Of a stretch of 15,630 nucleotides of DNA, positions 1 through 7,037 are shown in pieces (the stretch's first letter is position 1; every line of letters begins with the position of its first letter). The DNA is from an uncultured Collinsella sp. Its GTDB lineage: Bacteria; Actinomycetota; Coriobacteriia; Coriobacteriales; Coriobacteriaceae. The notes below the pieces were generated by a model. It was not told where the DNA came from. It made no database searches and was given only the letters and a program-made list of their open reading frames with translations. The stretch spans positions 1 to 15,630 of the forward strand of contig URBS01000037.1 in NCBI GenBank assembly GCA_900546085.1, in the 5' to 3' direction. The position numbers and the translations under genes were made by a program.

Positions 1-70
1 CGGCGTCGCCGACGGGGACCGCGATGCTGAATACTCCGGTTTTTGCACGGTCCAAGCGGGGGTACGTTGG

Positions 71-97
71 GACGGGAAGGGGTGCCCCCGTCTTTTT
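71..97 (+). terminator. Probable intrinsic terminator of an upstream gene
   Basis: GACGGG (71-76) pairs perfectly with CCCGTC (87-92) and is followed directly by five T (93-97). The loop is G/C rich and may pair further. It probably ends transcription of a gene lying before the window. An alternative pairing exists between CGGGGG (57-62) and CCCCCG (85-90), which would disrupt this stem. I do not claim that this is regulatory. Confidence 0.6.
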
Positions 98-248
98 ATG
101 CATTACGCAAGCGAAATTATGCAAGACAATAGGGCACCATGCACCGGATACCCAGATTGGGGGCGACATGCGCCGCGATACGGGGTCGGGTGCCCCACCG
201 GGAATAGCCACGAGGGTTACAAAACTATAGAGACATCCAAACGCCGCC
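98..248. other. Non-coding stretch with no recognisable gene
   Basis: No convincing gene was found here. Two short overlapping frames are open, but neither has a good ribosome binding site or a recognisable protein. The only structure seen is GGGCACC (132-138) against GGTGCCC (189-195), a 7-bp inverted repeat 50 bp apart. Base composition becomes clearly more AT-rich from about 215 onwards, towards the promoter region of the PTS operon. Confidence 0.4.
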
Positions 249-286
249 TAAATACCGTTTATCGGAGAATAAATACCGTTCACCGG
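249..286 (+). repeat. Two 17-bp direct repeats, candidate activator or repressor sites
   Basis: TAAATACCGTTTATCGG (249-265) recurs as TAAATACCGTTCACCGG (270-286), with two mismatches and start points exactly 21 bp apart, about two helical turns. TTTAT (258-262) and ATAAA (269-273) also form a small inverted repeat across the junction. The pair lies about 10-45 bp upstream of the possible -35 box for the PTS operon, where two protein molecules on one DNA face would often bind. The bound protein is unknown. Confidence 0.5.
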
Positions 287-295
287 TCATAATGA

Positions 296-323
296 TTATT
301 CTGGCTTTGGGCTTGTCTACAAT
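296..323 (+). promoter_or_regulatory. Possible sigma-70-type promoter of the PTS operon
   Basis: A good -10 hexamer, TACAAT (318-323), has a weak -35 match, TTATTC (296-301), 16 bp upstream. Transcription would start near 330. That places the RAT-like hairpin in the early leader and the two direct repeats just upstream of -35. The weak -35 would suit an activator-dependent promoter, but this is only inferred from sequence. Confidence 0.4.
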
Positions 324-344
324 AGCTCCCGTAAAAAGAAATGC

Positions 345-380
345 GGAAGGTTACCGAGTCCCTCGGACGTGGGCCTAACC
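345..380 (+). promoter_or_regulatory. RAT-like antiterminator hairpin for the LicT-type protein
   Basis: GGTTA (349-353) pairs with TAACC (376-380), and inside it CCGAG (354-358) pairs with CTCGG (362-366) around a three-base loop. An asymmetric bulge lies on the 3' side. The 5' half, GGAAGGTTACCG (345-356), resembles the 5' half of known LicT/SacY RAT elements as I remember them (GGATTGTTACTG). The 3' half is less similar. The TAACC arm is also used by the downstream terminator-like stem, so the two folds exclude each other. The cognate protein would be the antiterminator encoded at 992-1846. Confidence 0.5.
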
Positions 381-442
381 AAAGTCTTTGAACGGATGTG
401 TCTCTATGGGCGCATTCGCTTGATTTTGGTTGGGCTATATTT
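373..442 (+). terminator. Leader terminator-like hairpin overlapping the RAT
   Basis: GCCTAACCAAA (373-383) pairs with TTTGGTTGGGC (425-435) over 11 bp, with one G-U pair. An inner stem, GGATGTG with CGCATTC, contains two wobbles. The stem is followed by TATATTT (436-442), a T-rich but interrupted tract. The 5' arm contains the TAACC used by the RAT-like hairpin, as expected for a terminator that is blocked when the antiterminator protein binds. The imperfect T-tract lowers confidence. Confidence 0.5.
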
Positions 443-445
443 ATG

Positions 446-451
446 AAGGGA
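446..451 (+). promoter_or_regulatory. Ribosome binding site that fixes the IIA start
   Basis: AAGGGA ends 9 bases before the ATG at 461. It favours that start over the in-frame ATG at 443 and over a longer frame beginning at 398. Both of those would place the protein start inside the leader terminator region. Confidence 0.6.
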
Positions 452-460
452 CATGCCACC

Positions 461-973
461 ATGGGTTTCTTTTCTCGCCTTATGGGCGGCTCGGACAAGC
501 AGGCGACTGCGACTTCCGAGTTCGAAATCCTCGCTCCCGTTTCCGGCGAGCTTGTTCACCTAGAAAAAACCAATGACCCCGCTTTTAGCAGTCGTGCCGT
601 GGGCGATGGCGTTGCCGTGGTTCCCCAAGAGGGAACGGTGTGCGCTCCTGTTTCCGGCACCGTCGCGGCGTTGTTTCCGACTGAGCACGCGCTGGGAATC
701 ATGTCCGACGACAGCTCTGCTCAGGTGATGCTGCATATCGGAATCGACACTGTTAAACTTGAGGGCAAGGGCTTCCATGCGCTTGTTGCTCAGGGTGACC
801 ATGTCGACGCGGGCCAGCCCCTCGTCGAGGTCGATTTTGACGCGGTCCGCGCCGCCGGCTTCGATCCCACGGTCTTCGTTATCGTGTGCGAGCGTTCGGA
901 GAACTCGACTCTTCGTGAGCACGCTTCCGGCCCTGTTGCTGTTAAAGAGCCTGTCGTCTGGCTTTCCGAGTAA
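461..973 (+). CDS. PTS sugar transporter subunit IIA, glucose family (EIIA-Glc-like)
   Basis: This cytoplasmic phosphocarrier takes phosphate from HPr and passes it to the IIB domain of the sugar permease. At 170 residues it matches the usual size of stand-alone EIIA-Glc (E. coli Crr is 169). The active-site His is H92 in VMLHIGIDTV. The second conserved His is H76 in FPTEHALGI. APVSGELVHLEKTNDPAF is the usual N-terminal beta-barrel signature. The IIC-IIB protein encoded at 1946-3562 has no IIA domain of its own, so this protein is its likely partner, though cross-talk with other glucose-family PTS is common. It is the first gene of the operon, so it sits directly behind the candidate RAT/terminator switch. 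The antiterminator start follows 18 bases after its stop. Confidence 0.94.
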   Translation: MGFFSRLMGGSDKQATATSEFEILAPVSGELVHLEKTNDPAFSSRAVGDGVAVVPQEGTVCAPVSGTVAALFPTEHALGIMSDDSSAQVMLHIGIDTVKLEGKGFHALVAQGDHVDAGQPLVEVDFDAVRAAGFDPTVFVIVCERSENSTLREHASGPVAVKEPVVWLSE

Positions 974-991
974 ATTCTTGTGGTGGGTACC

Positions 992-1846
992 GTGGTTATC
1001 AAGCGAGTTTTCAACAATAACGTCGCAATGGTCACTTCGGACGATGGCTCCGAGCTCATCGTCATCGGCCGAGGCCTCTGCTTTGGCCGTCACGCCGGCG
1101 ACGCTATCGATGAAGCATCGGTCGAAAAGACCTATGCGCTGCAGGAGGGCACTTCTCAGGATTCGCGTACGATTGACCGCTTGGCACATCTTTTGGAGTC
1201 CATCCCCACCGTCAACCTCGTGATTGCCGAAGACATTGTTCAGATGCTCCGTCGAGAGCTCAATGTTGATATCAACGACAAGATTCTCATCGCTCTCGCA
1301 GACCATATCGGCCTTGCTTTGGAGCGCGAGCGCAAGGGCGTCTCCTGTGAGAATCCGTTGCTGCTCGAGATCCAGCAGTTCTATCGCAAGGAGTATGCGC
1401 TTGCGGGCCGTGCGCTGCAGATTATCAAGGAGTATATGGGCATCCAGATGAGCGAAGAAGAGCAGGGTTTTATTACGCTGCATATCGTCAACGCCACCAT
1501 GCCGCAACGCTCCGATCGTCTTATCATCTCGGTCCAGCTTGTTCGCGACGTGCTCGCGATTGTTTCTGAGCGCTATGCTACGACCCTCGATGACACCTCG
1601 CTGCCCTATGAGCGTTTCGTTCGTCACCTGCAGTTTTTCGCTCAGCGAGCGCTCGATCCTGCGGCCGGGCAAATCAATGGCGACGCGCTGTTCCGAATCG
1701 ATGAAACGGCGTATCCGTGCGCATTCTCGTGCGCGGACGCCATAGCCGCCCACTTGTCGTCTACCTATAACGTTGTCGTTACCGATGCCGAGAAGAGTTA
1801 TCTCGCATATCACATTGTTAACCTGCTTGGAGAACCTGGTCTCTAG
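992..1846 (+). CDS. licT: LicT/BglG-family transcriptional antiterminator
   Basis: This RNA-binding antiterminator has an N-terminal co-antiterminator domain (about residues 1-55) and two PTS regulation domains. At 284 residues it is close to B. subtilis LicT. All four phosphorylatable histidines are present at a constant offset of 5 from LicT: H105 (ADHIGLA), H164 (TLHIVNA) in PRD1, and H212 (VRHLQFF), H274 (AYHIVNL) in PRD2. The GTG at 992 was chosen because MVIKRVFNNNVAMV aligns with the family N-terminus. GTG codons at 980 and 983 would add four or three unneeded residues. Members bind a RAT hairpin when the PTS substrate is present and stop terminator formation. PTS phosphorylation of PRD1 normally inactivates them and of PRD2 activates them. 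The likely target is the leader at 345-442. No second RAT was recognised in the 99-bp gap before the permease gene. Confidence 0.95.
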   Translation: MVIKRVFNNNVAMVTSDDGSELIVIGRGLCFGRHAGDAIDEASVEKTYALQEGTSQDSRTIDRLAHLLESIPTVNLVIAEDIVQMLRRELNVDINDKILIALADHIGLALERERKGVSCENPLLLEIQQFYRKEYALAGRALQIIKEYMGIQMSEEEQGFITLHIVNATMPQRSDRLIISVQLVRDVLAIVSERYATTLDDTSLPYERFVRHLQFFAQRALDPAAGQINGDALFRIDETAYPCAFSCADAIAAHLSSTYNVVVTDAEKSYLAYHIVNLLGEPGL

Positions 1847-1945
1847 GTATAACGTGCCCACACATCGATTGATATAAGGCAGGGCTTATGGCCTTGTCCA
1901 GGGCACATCTGTCTCAATTTGCGGAAAAGGAAGGGGAGTACCGCT

Positions 1946-3562
1946 ATGACCGCAAAAAAGAAGTTCAATTTCAAAGCGCCGTTGGAGGTGTTCGCGAAGT
2001 CGATCGTTCAGCCGATGATGTATCTCTCGGTTGCCGGCATTTTGCTCATCGTGGGCATTATTCTGACCAACAAGACCATCTGCGCCGTGATCCCTGTGCT
2101 GGGCTCCGGTCCGTTCCAGCTTGTGGGCGCCGTTGTCTATCAGTCGCTGATGTTTATCATCAACAACCTCTCGATTCTGTTCTGCGTGGGCATCGCCGGC
2201 GCCATGGCAAAGAAGAACAAGGGCCATGCTTCGCTGATCGCCCTGATGTCGTTCTTCCTGTTCCTGCAGGCTAACAACATCGTGCTCAACGCCACCGGCT
2301 CTCTTGCCGAAGCGAGCGGCATGCTCGGCCTTACCGGAACCGGCCAGAGCACCGTTATGGGCATTCAGGTGCTCGATACCGGCGTGTTTGGCGGCATCAT
2401 TCTTGGTTGCATCACCGGTGCTGTGTTCAACAAGTACTCGAACAAGCAGTTCCCCATTGCCCTTTCGATGTTCTCGGGCGTTCGCTTCCCGTTCCTGATC
2501 ATGATCATCATCTCCTGGATCATGGGCGCTGGCTTCTGCATCGTTTGGCCTCCGGTTCAGGGTGCCATCTCCTCCGTTGCCGGCATCATTAAGGAGTCGG
2601 GCAACATCGGTCTGTTCATCTACGGCATGCTCAACAAGCTGCTCGTTCCCACCGGTCTGCACCACCTCATCTACACCCCGTTCCAGTTCTCCGATGTGGG
2701 TGGCACCCTGACGCTGGGCGATCAGGTTATCGCCGGCGCCTATCCCATCCGTGTCGCCGAGATGGCAATGACGGGCCAGCCCTTCTCCGATAGCACCTAT
2801 TTCAACAGCTACACCTTCAACAACCTGTGGCCCTACATCGGTATCGGTCTCGCCTTTATCTTCACCGCTTACAAGGGGAACAAGGATAAGACCAAGGCCG
2901 TTATCATCCCGCTGATCATCACCGCCGTGCTCTCCTGTGTCACCGAGCCCATGGACTTCCTCTTTGTCTTTGCCGCTCCCGTGCTCTTTGTCGTTCACTC
3001 GGTTCTTTCCGGCATCTTCCTGGTCCTGCTCAAGGTCCTCTCCGTGCCCGCTTCGACTGCAGGCGGCATCATCAACATCGTGGTTTCCAACCTGGTCCTC
3101 GGTGTCGACAAGACCAACTGGCCGGTTATGCTTGTGCTCGGAGTCGTCAACGCCGCTCTGTACTTCTTCCTCTTCACCTTCCTTATTAAGAAGCTCAACC
3201 TCCACACGCCTGGTCGCGAGGAAGAGTCCGAGCTTGCTGAGTCCGTTGCCGAGGGCGAGGCCGCCGCGTCTGTCGCGGTGAAGCAGGGCGCTGTTGCCGC
3301 AGCTCCTGCAGAGGGCGTCGATGCGGGCATTGCCGACCTGGTCGCAGGTCTTGGTGGCAAGGACAACATCGAGGAGCTCGAGAACTGCTTTACGCGTCTC
3401 CGCGTGAACGTTAAGAACCCGGACCTCATCGATGAGGACCTCATCAACCACGTGCCCAACAGCGGCATCAACCGCAACGGCAACAATATCCAGATCATCT
3501 TTGGCATGAAGGTCGCCGAGATGCGTGACAAGGTCGAAAACGCAATTGAGAAGGAGCAGTAA
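1946..3562 (+). CDS. PTS IIC-IIB permease, alpha-glucoside type (GlvC/MalX-like)
   Basis: This inner-membrane sugar permease phosphorylates its substrate during uptake. The 538 residues comprise an EIIC domain (about 15-430, many hydrophobic helices), a charged Glu/Ala-rich linker, and a C-terminal EIIB domain (about 455-538). EIIC signatures include GLHHLIYTPF in a substrate-site loop and TEPMDFLFVFAAPVLF. The EIIB phosphocysteine is C481 in NCFTRLRV, after GGKDNIEELE. ATG 1946 follows a purine-rich AAGGGGAG; a TTG 27 bases upstream gives a longer frame but has no better site. Specificity is inferred from the next gene, a GH4 enzyme of GlvA type, which points to maltose or related alpha-glucosides rather than cellobiose. 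Phosphate probably comes from the IIA encoded at 461-973. Confidence 0.94.
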   Translation: MTAKKKFNFKAPLEVFAKSIVQPMMYLSVAGILLIVGIILTNKTICAVIPVLGSGPFQLVGAVVYQSLMFIINNLSILFCVGIAGAMAKKNKGHASLIALMSFFLFLQANNIVLNATGSLAEASGMLGLTGTGQSTVMGIQVLDTGVFGGIILGCITGAVFNKYSNKQFPIALSMFSGVRFPFLIMIIISWIMGAGFCIVWPPVQGAISSVAGIIKESGNIGLFIYGMLNKLLVPTGLHHLIYTPFQFSDVGGTLTLGDQVIAGAYPIRVAEMAMTGQPFSDSTYFNSYTFNNLWPYIGIGLAFIFTAYKGNKDKTKAVIIPLIITAVLSCVTEPMDFLFVFAAPVLFVVHSVLSGIFLVLLKVLSVPASTAGGIINIVVSNLVLGVDKTNWPVMLVLGVVNAALYFFLFTFLIKKLNLHTPGREEESELAESVAEGEAAASVAVKQGAVAAAPAEGVDAGIADLVAGLGGKDNIEELENCFTRLRVNVKNPDLIDEDLINHVPNSGINRNGNNIQIIFGMKVAEMRDKVENAIEKEQ

Positions 3563-3565
3563 ACA

Positions 3566-4948
3566 ATGATCATTACTCTGTGTGGTGGCGGATCCACCTT
3601 TACCCCCGGCATCGTCAAGTCCATCGCTCTGCGCAAGGACGAGCTCGACGTTGACGAGATTCGTCTGTACGACATCAACGAGGAGCGCCAGCGCAAGATC
3701 GGCGTGCTCGTGGACTGGATTTTGCACGAGGACCTTGGCCTGGACATCAAGCTCACGGTGACCACCGACAAAAAGACGGCTTTTACCGACGCGAGCTTCG
3801 TGTTTGCCCAGATGCGCGTGGGCGGCTACGCCATGCGCGAGCAGGACGAGAAGATTCCGCTGCGTCACGGCTGCGTTGGTCAGGAGACCTGCGGTTGCGG
3901 CGGCCTTGCCTACGGCATGCGCACCATCTTCCCCATGGTCGAGCTGATCGATGACGTTGAGAGGTACGCCAAGAAGGACTACTGGATTCTCAACTACTCC
4001 AACCCTGCCGCCATCGTCTCCGAGGGCTGCCGTGTGCTGCGCCCCAACGCTCGTATCATCAACATCTGCGACATGCCGATCGCGATCATCGACGTGGTCT
4101 GCGCCGCGCTCGATATCGACAAGAAGGATGTCGAGTACGATTACTTTGGCCTCAACCACTTTGGTTGGTTCACCTCGATCCGCCACAAGGGCGAGGAGGT
4201 CCTGCCGCAGCTGCGCGAGTACATCAAGGAGCACGAGATTCTACTGCCCGACTCCTACCTCAAGGGCATGGGCTCGCTGATGTCCAAGAAGCCCGAGGAG
4301 GCCACTGACGAGCACCCCGAGCAGAACCGCCACACCAAGGGCAGCTGGTACTACGTCTGGAAGGGCGAGTACGAGATCATGGAGTGCTTCCCGGAGTACC
4401 TGCCCAACACGTACCTGAACTACTACCTGCAGCAGAAGGAGTTCGTCGAGCATTCCAACCCCGAGCGCACCCGTGCTAACGAGGTTGAGGAGACGCGTGA
4501 GAAGAACCTCTTTGATGGTATCGATCACTACGAGAAGACGGGCGAGATCGACGAGAGCACGTTCTATGCGGGCAGCCACGGCGACTGGATTGCCGATTTG
4601 GCTATCGCTCTGAAGAACGACACCAAGCAGCGCTTCCTGGTCATTTGCGAGAACAAGGGCGCTATCCCCAACATGCCCTACGACGCTATGGTCGAGCTGC
4701 CTGCCTACATTGGCAAGAATGGCCCCGAGGTCATCAGCCGCGACAACATTCCTCTGTTCCAGCAGGGCCTCATGATGCAGCAGCTGAACTCCGAGAAGCT
4801 CGTGGTCGAGGCTACGATCGAGGGTTCTTACGAGAAGGCGCTCAAGGCCTTTACGCTGAACAAGACCGTGCCTTCGATGAAGGTCGCCAAGGAGGTTCTC
4901 GACGACATGATCGAGGCCAACAAGGGTTACTGGCCCGAGCTTAAGTAA
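3566..4948 (+). CDS. glvA: GH4 6-phospho-alpha-glucosidase (GlvA-like)
   Basis: This cytoplasmic enzyme probably splits 6'-phosphorylated alpha-glucosides such as maltose-6'-phosphate into glucose and glucose-6-phosphate, by the NAD+/Mn2+ redox-elimination mechanism of GH4. The N-terminal nucleotide-binding motif is CGGGSTFTPGIV. Aligned with GlvA from memory, the metal ligands are C168 and H198 (NICDMP, GLNHFGW), the catalytic acid is D169 and the catalytic Tyr is Y283 (LPNTYLNYY). VGQETCG and NYSNPAAIV are also family hallmarks. At 460 residues it is about 20 longer than B. subtilis GlvA, mostly from an extra stretch around residues 245-275. The ribosome site AAGGAG lies inside the end of the permease gene, with stop and start only 3 bases apart, so translation is probably coupled. 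Confidence 0.94.
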   Translation: MIITLCGGGSTFTPGIVKSIALRKDELDVDEIRLYDINEERQRKIGVLVDWILHEDLGLDIKLTVTTDKKTAFTDASFVFAQMRVGGYAMREQDEKIPLRHGCVGQETCGCGGLAYGMRTIFPMVELIDDVERYAKKDYWILNYSNPAAIVSEGCRVLRPNARIINICDMPIAIIDVVCAALDIDKKDVEYDYFGLNHFGWFTSIRHKGEEVLPQLREYIKEHEILLPDSYLKGMGSLMSKKPEEATDEHPEQNRHTKGSWYYVWKGEYEIMECFPEYLPNTYLNYYLQQKEFVEHSNPERTRANEVEETREKNLFDGIDHYEKTGEIDESTFYAGSHGDWIADLAIALKNDTKQRFLVICENKGAIPNMPYDAMVELPAYIGKNGPEVISRDNIPLFQQGLMMQQLNSEKLVVEATIEGSYEKALKAFTLNKTVPSMKVAKEVLDDMIEANKGYWPELK

Positions 4949-4980
4949 AAGCAACAGGGTCGCTGGCCGCATACCTGGAG

Positions 4981-5018
4981 CAATGCCCCGTCCACGTGAT
5001 TGCGTGGGCGGGGCATTG
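4981..5018 (+). terminator. Strong hairpin ending the PTS operon
   Basis: CAATGCCCCG (4981-4990) pairs with CGGGGCATTG (5009-5018). After a T-G wobble, CCACG (4992-4996) pairs with CGTGG (5003-5007) around a six-base loop. The stem is therefore about 16 bp and begins 33 bases after the GH4 stop. The following tract, TCATTT, is poor in T, so this may be a weak intrinsic terminator or an RNA 3'-end stabiliser. Confidence 0.65.
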
Positions 5019-5020
5019 TC

Positions 5021-5044
5021 ATTTGGTAACGCGTTTTACCAAAT
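5021..5044. promoter_or_regulatory. 24-bp palindrome upstream of the hydrogenase operon, candidate operator
   Basis: ATTTGGTAA (5021-5029) and TTACCAAAT (5036-5044) are perfect 9-bp inverted arms around CGCGTT. A TTGTCA hexamer, a good -35 match, ends exactly where the palindrome begins (5016-5021), although no convincing -10 was found at normal spacing. The position, 160 bp before the first hydrogenase-operon gene, suits a dimeric repressor. It does not match Rex or FNR consensus sites as I know them. Confidence 0.45.
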
Positions 5045-5119
5045 ATGGCATTTATCTGCGGTAATGTTCTATTTCACCGCCGAGGGTGACATTTCATACC
5101 GCCTGCCGAACTGCGTGGA

Positions 5120-5140
5120 GACCTAACAACTTTTTAGGTC
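5120..5140 (+). repeat. Small inverted repeat in the hydrogenase-operon leader
   Basis: GACCTAA (5120-5126) pairs with TTAGGTC (5134-5140) around a seven-base loop. A second hairpin, GCCCGG (5164-5169) with CCGGGC (5178-5183), follows about 20 bases before the start codon. Two consecutive hairpins in a 160-bp leader could affect translation or RNA stability. No known riboswitch was recognised. Confidence 0.35.
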
Positions 5141-5204
5141 AGTGTTGTGCGTGTAGCAATTTCGCCCGGCTTCGCCTCCGGGCTGCCATGTGAGAGGGGA
5201 TCTT

Positions 5205-7037
5205 ATGGCACGACTGCATGTAATGGAGCGCAGCCACGCCCAGGCCGTCATGGACGACCTGCACGATGCGCTCGGACGCCGTCTGGCGGTGAGTTCGCTC
5301 GCCCCGTGTCCCGTTGAGTTTACGGCAGCGCTCGTTAACCTGTGCTCCACCCAGAGCTGCGGCAAGTGCACACCCTGCCGTGTGGGTCTGAGCGCGCTGA
5401 GCGACCTGCTCGCCGATGTGCTCGAAGGGCGCGCCGATGAGTCCACGCTCAACCTGATTGAGCGCACGGCCCGCACCATCTACCTTTCGAGCGACTGCGC
5501 CATCGGCTACGAAGCCGGCGCCATGGCACTCACGGCCATTCGCGGCTTCCGTGACGATTTTGAGCATCACATCCGCGAGCACTCCTGCGGCTTTGACCGC
5601 GAGGCCCGCGTCCCGTGCGTCTCGGGCTGCCCGGCGCACGTCGACATTCCTGGTTACATCTCGCTCGTCGAGGCAGGCCGGTATGCCGACGCCGTCAAGG
5701 TCATCCGCAAGAACAATCCGCTGCCGCTCGTCTGCGGCTTGGTGTGCGAGCATCCCTGCGAGATGCACTGCCGCCGTGGTATGGTCGACGACCCCATGAA
5801 CATCCTCGCCCTCAAGCGTTTTGCCGTCGAGCACAGTGACCTCAACGATCACAAGCCGCATGTGGTGGACAACACCGGTAAGCGCGTCGCCGTGATCGGC
5901 GGCGGCCCGGCCGGCCTTTCCTGCGCCTATTATTTGGCCGTGATGGGCCACAAGGTGACGATTTTTGAGCAGCGTCACCACCTGGGCGGCATGCTGCGCT
6001 ACGGCATTCCCAGCTACCGTCTGCCGCGCGAGCGCCTACAGGCCGAGATCGACTGGATCCTGAGCTCCGGCATCGACGTGGAGCTCGACCACTCCGTGAA
6101 CGGCGAGGAGCTTGCCCGTCTGCGCGACGAGTTCGACGCCGTCTACCTGGCCATCGGTGCCCACAGCGACAAAAAGCTCGGCCTTCCGGGTGAAGAGGCG
6201 CTCGGCGTGGAGTCGGCCGTCAAGATGCTGCGTGCCATCGGCGACGACGAGCTGCCCAACCTGAGCGGCCGGCGTGTGTGCGTCATCGGCGGCGGCAACG
6301 TTGCCATGGACGTGGCTCGCTCTGCCGTGCGCTGCGGTGCCGAAAAGGTAAGCATCGTCTACCGCCGCCGCATCTGCGACATGACGGCCCAGGACGCCGA
6401 GATCGCCGGCGCCCAGGCCGAGGGCTGCGAGGTGCTGGAGCTGACGGCCCCGCTCGCCATCGAGACGGGCGAGGACGGTCGCGTGTGCGGCCTGCGCGTA
6501 CAACCGCAGATTATCGGCGAGCCCCGCCGTGGTCGCCCGGCCCCGCGTGCCGCCGCTACGCCCGAGCGTGTCATCCCCTGCGAGCGCGTGTTTGTGGCCA
6601 TTGGCCAGGACATCGATTCCAAGCCGTTTGAGGAGATGGGCATTGCCTGCAAGTGGGGCTGCGTCGTCACCGACTCGGACGGCGCCGTGCCCAACTTTGA
6701 TGGCCTCTTTAGCGGCGGCGACTGCCAGACCGGCCCTGCCACCGTCATCCGCGCCATCAACGCCGGCCGTGTGGCCTCGGCAAACATCGACCGCTACCTG
6801 GGCTTTGATCACAAGATTAAACTCGAGGTCGAGCTGCCGACCGTCCAGTTTAAGGGCAAGCACGAGTGCGGCCGCTGCGAGCTGGGCGAGCGCGAGGCCG
6901 GCGAGCGTATTCACGATTGGAATCTGGTCGAGCAAGGTCTTACCGAGCAGGAGGCGCGCCAGGAAGCGAGCCGCTGCCTGCGCTGCGACCACTTTGGCTT
7001 TGGTGCGTTCCGCGGAGGGAGGAACCTGGAATGGTAG
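5205..7037 (+). CDS. NuoF-tail/GltD-like iron-sulfur flavoprotein, probable NAD(P)H partner of the hydrogenase
   Basis: This 610-residue electron-transfer flavoprotein has three parts. Residues 1-125 match the C-terminal [4Fe-4S] region of NuoF/HydB (SCGKCTPCRVG, with C52, C55, C58 and C98) but lack the FMN/NADH-binding part. Residues 130-540 match the small subunit of glutamate synthase and related NfnB-type proteins. They carry Fe-S cysteines C138, C142, C177, C181, C185 and C189, an FAD motif VIGGGPAGLSCAYYLA, a nucleotide motif VIGGGNVAMDVA followed by YRRR that suggests NADPH, and a second FAD contact GLFSGGDCQTGPATVIRAI. The tail has CGRC (555-558) and CLRC (591-594), possibly one more cluster. 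ATG 5205 follows AGAGGGGA; GTG 5190 is the alternative. It overlaps the hydrogenase gene by 7 bases, so a complex is likely. No glutamate synthase large subunit is nearby. Confidence 0.88.
   Translation: MARLHVMERSHAQAVMDDLHDALGRRLAVSSLAPCPVEFTAALVNLCSTQSCGKCTPCRVGLSALSDLLADVLEGRADESTLNLIERTARTIYLSSDCAIGYEAGAMALTAIRGFRDDFEHHIREHSCGFDREARVPCVSGCPAHVDIPGYISLVEAGRYADAVKVIRKNNPLPLVCGLVCEHPCEMHCRRGMVDDPMNILALKRFAVEHSDLNDHKPHVVDNTGKRVAVIGGGPAGLSCAYYLAVMGHKVTIFEQRHHLGGMLRYGIPSYRLPRERLQAEIDWILSSGIDVELDHSVNGEELARLRDEFDAVYLAIGAHSDKKLGLPGEEALGVESAVKMLRAIGDDELPNLSGRRVCVIGGGNVAMDVARSAVRCGAEKVSIVYRRRICDMTAQDAEIAGAQAEGCEVLELTAPLAIETGEDGRVCGLRVQPQIIGEPRRGRPAPRAAATPERVIPCERVFVAIGQDIDSKPFEEMGIACKWGCVVTDSDGAVPNFDGLFSGGDCQTGPATVIRAINAGRVASANIDRYLGFDHKIKLEVELPTVQFKGKHECGRCELGEREAGERIHDWNLVEQGLTEQEARQEASRCLRCDHFGFGAFRGGRNLEW
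7014..7022 (+). promoter_or_regulatory. Strong ribosome binding site of the hydrogenase gene
   Basis: GGAGGGAGG lies inside the end of the upstream flavoprotein gene and ends 8 bases before the ATG at 7031. It supports that start and coupled translation. A second in-frame ATG at 7088, with GGAG nearby, would remove 19 residues of unstructured-looking N-terminus. Confidence 0.6.

Noticed and set aside
24..292. Two short overlapping plus-strand frames near the window start
   Set aside because: They run through the terminator at 71-97 and the direct repeats at 249-286, and have no ribosome binding site and no recognisable protein.
1847..1945. Possible second RAT or promoter before the permease gene (AAGGC/GCCTT and GTGCCC/GGGCAC inverted pairs; TATAAC at 1848)
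   Set aside because: The pairings are short and compete with each other, there is no RAT-like sequence or T-tract, and the -35 match is poor.
1886..4234. Very long open frame on the minus strand opposite the permease and GH4 genes
   Set aside because: It mirrors the codon use of two clearly conserved genes in high-GC DNA and encodes a low-complexity Asp/His/Gly-rich product with no recognisable domain.
5053..5061. TATCTGCGG shared between 5053-5061 and 11344-11352, each near TAAT
   Set aside because: A single 9-base match in 15.6 kb is weak evidence of a common site, and the contexts differ: one lies before the hydrogenase operon, the other after it.
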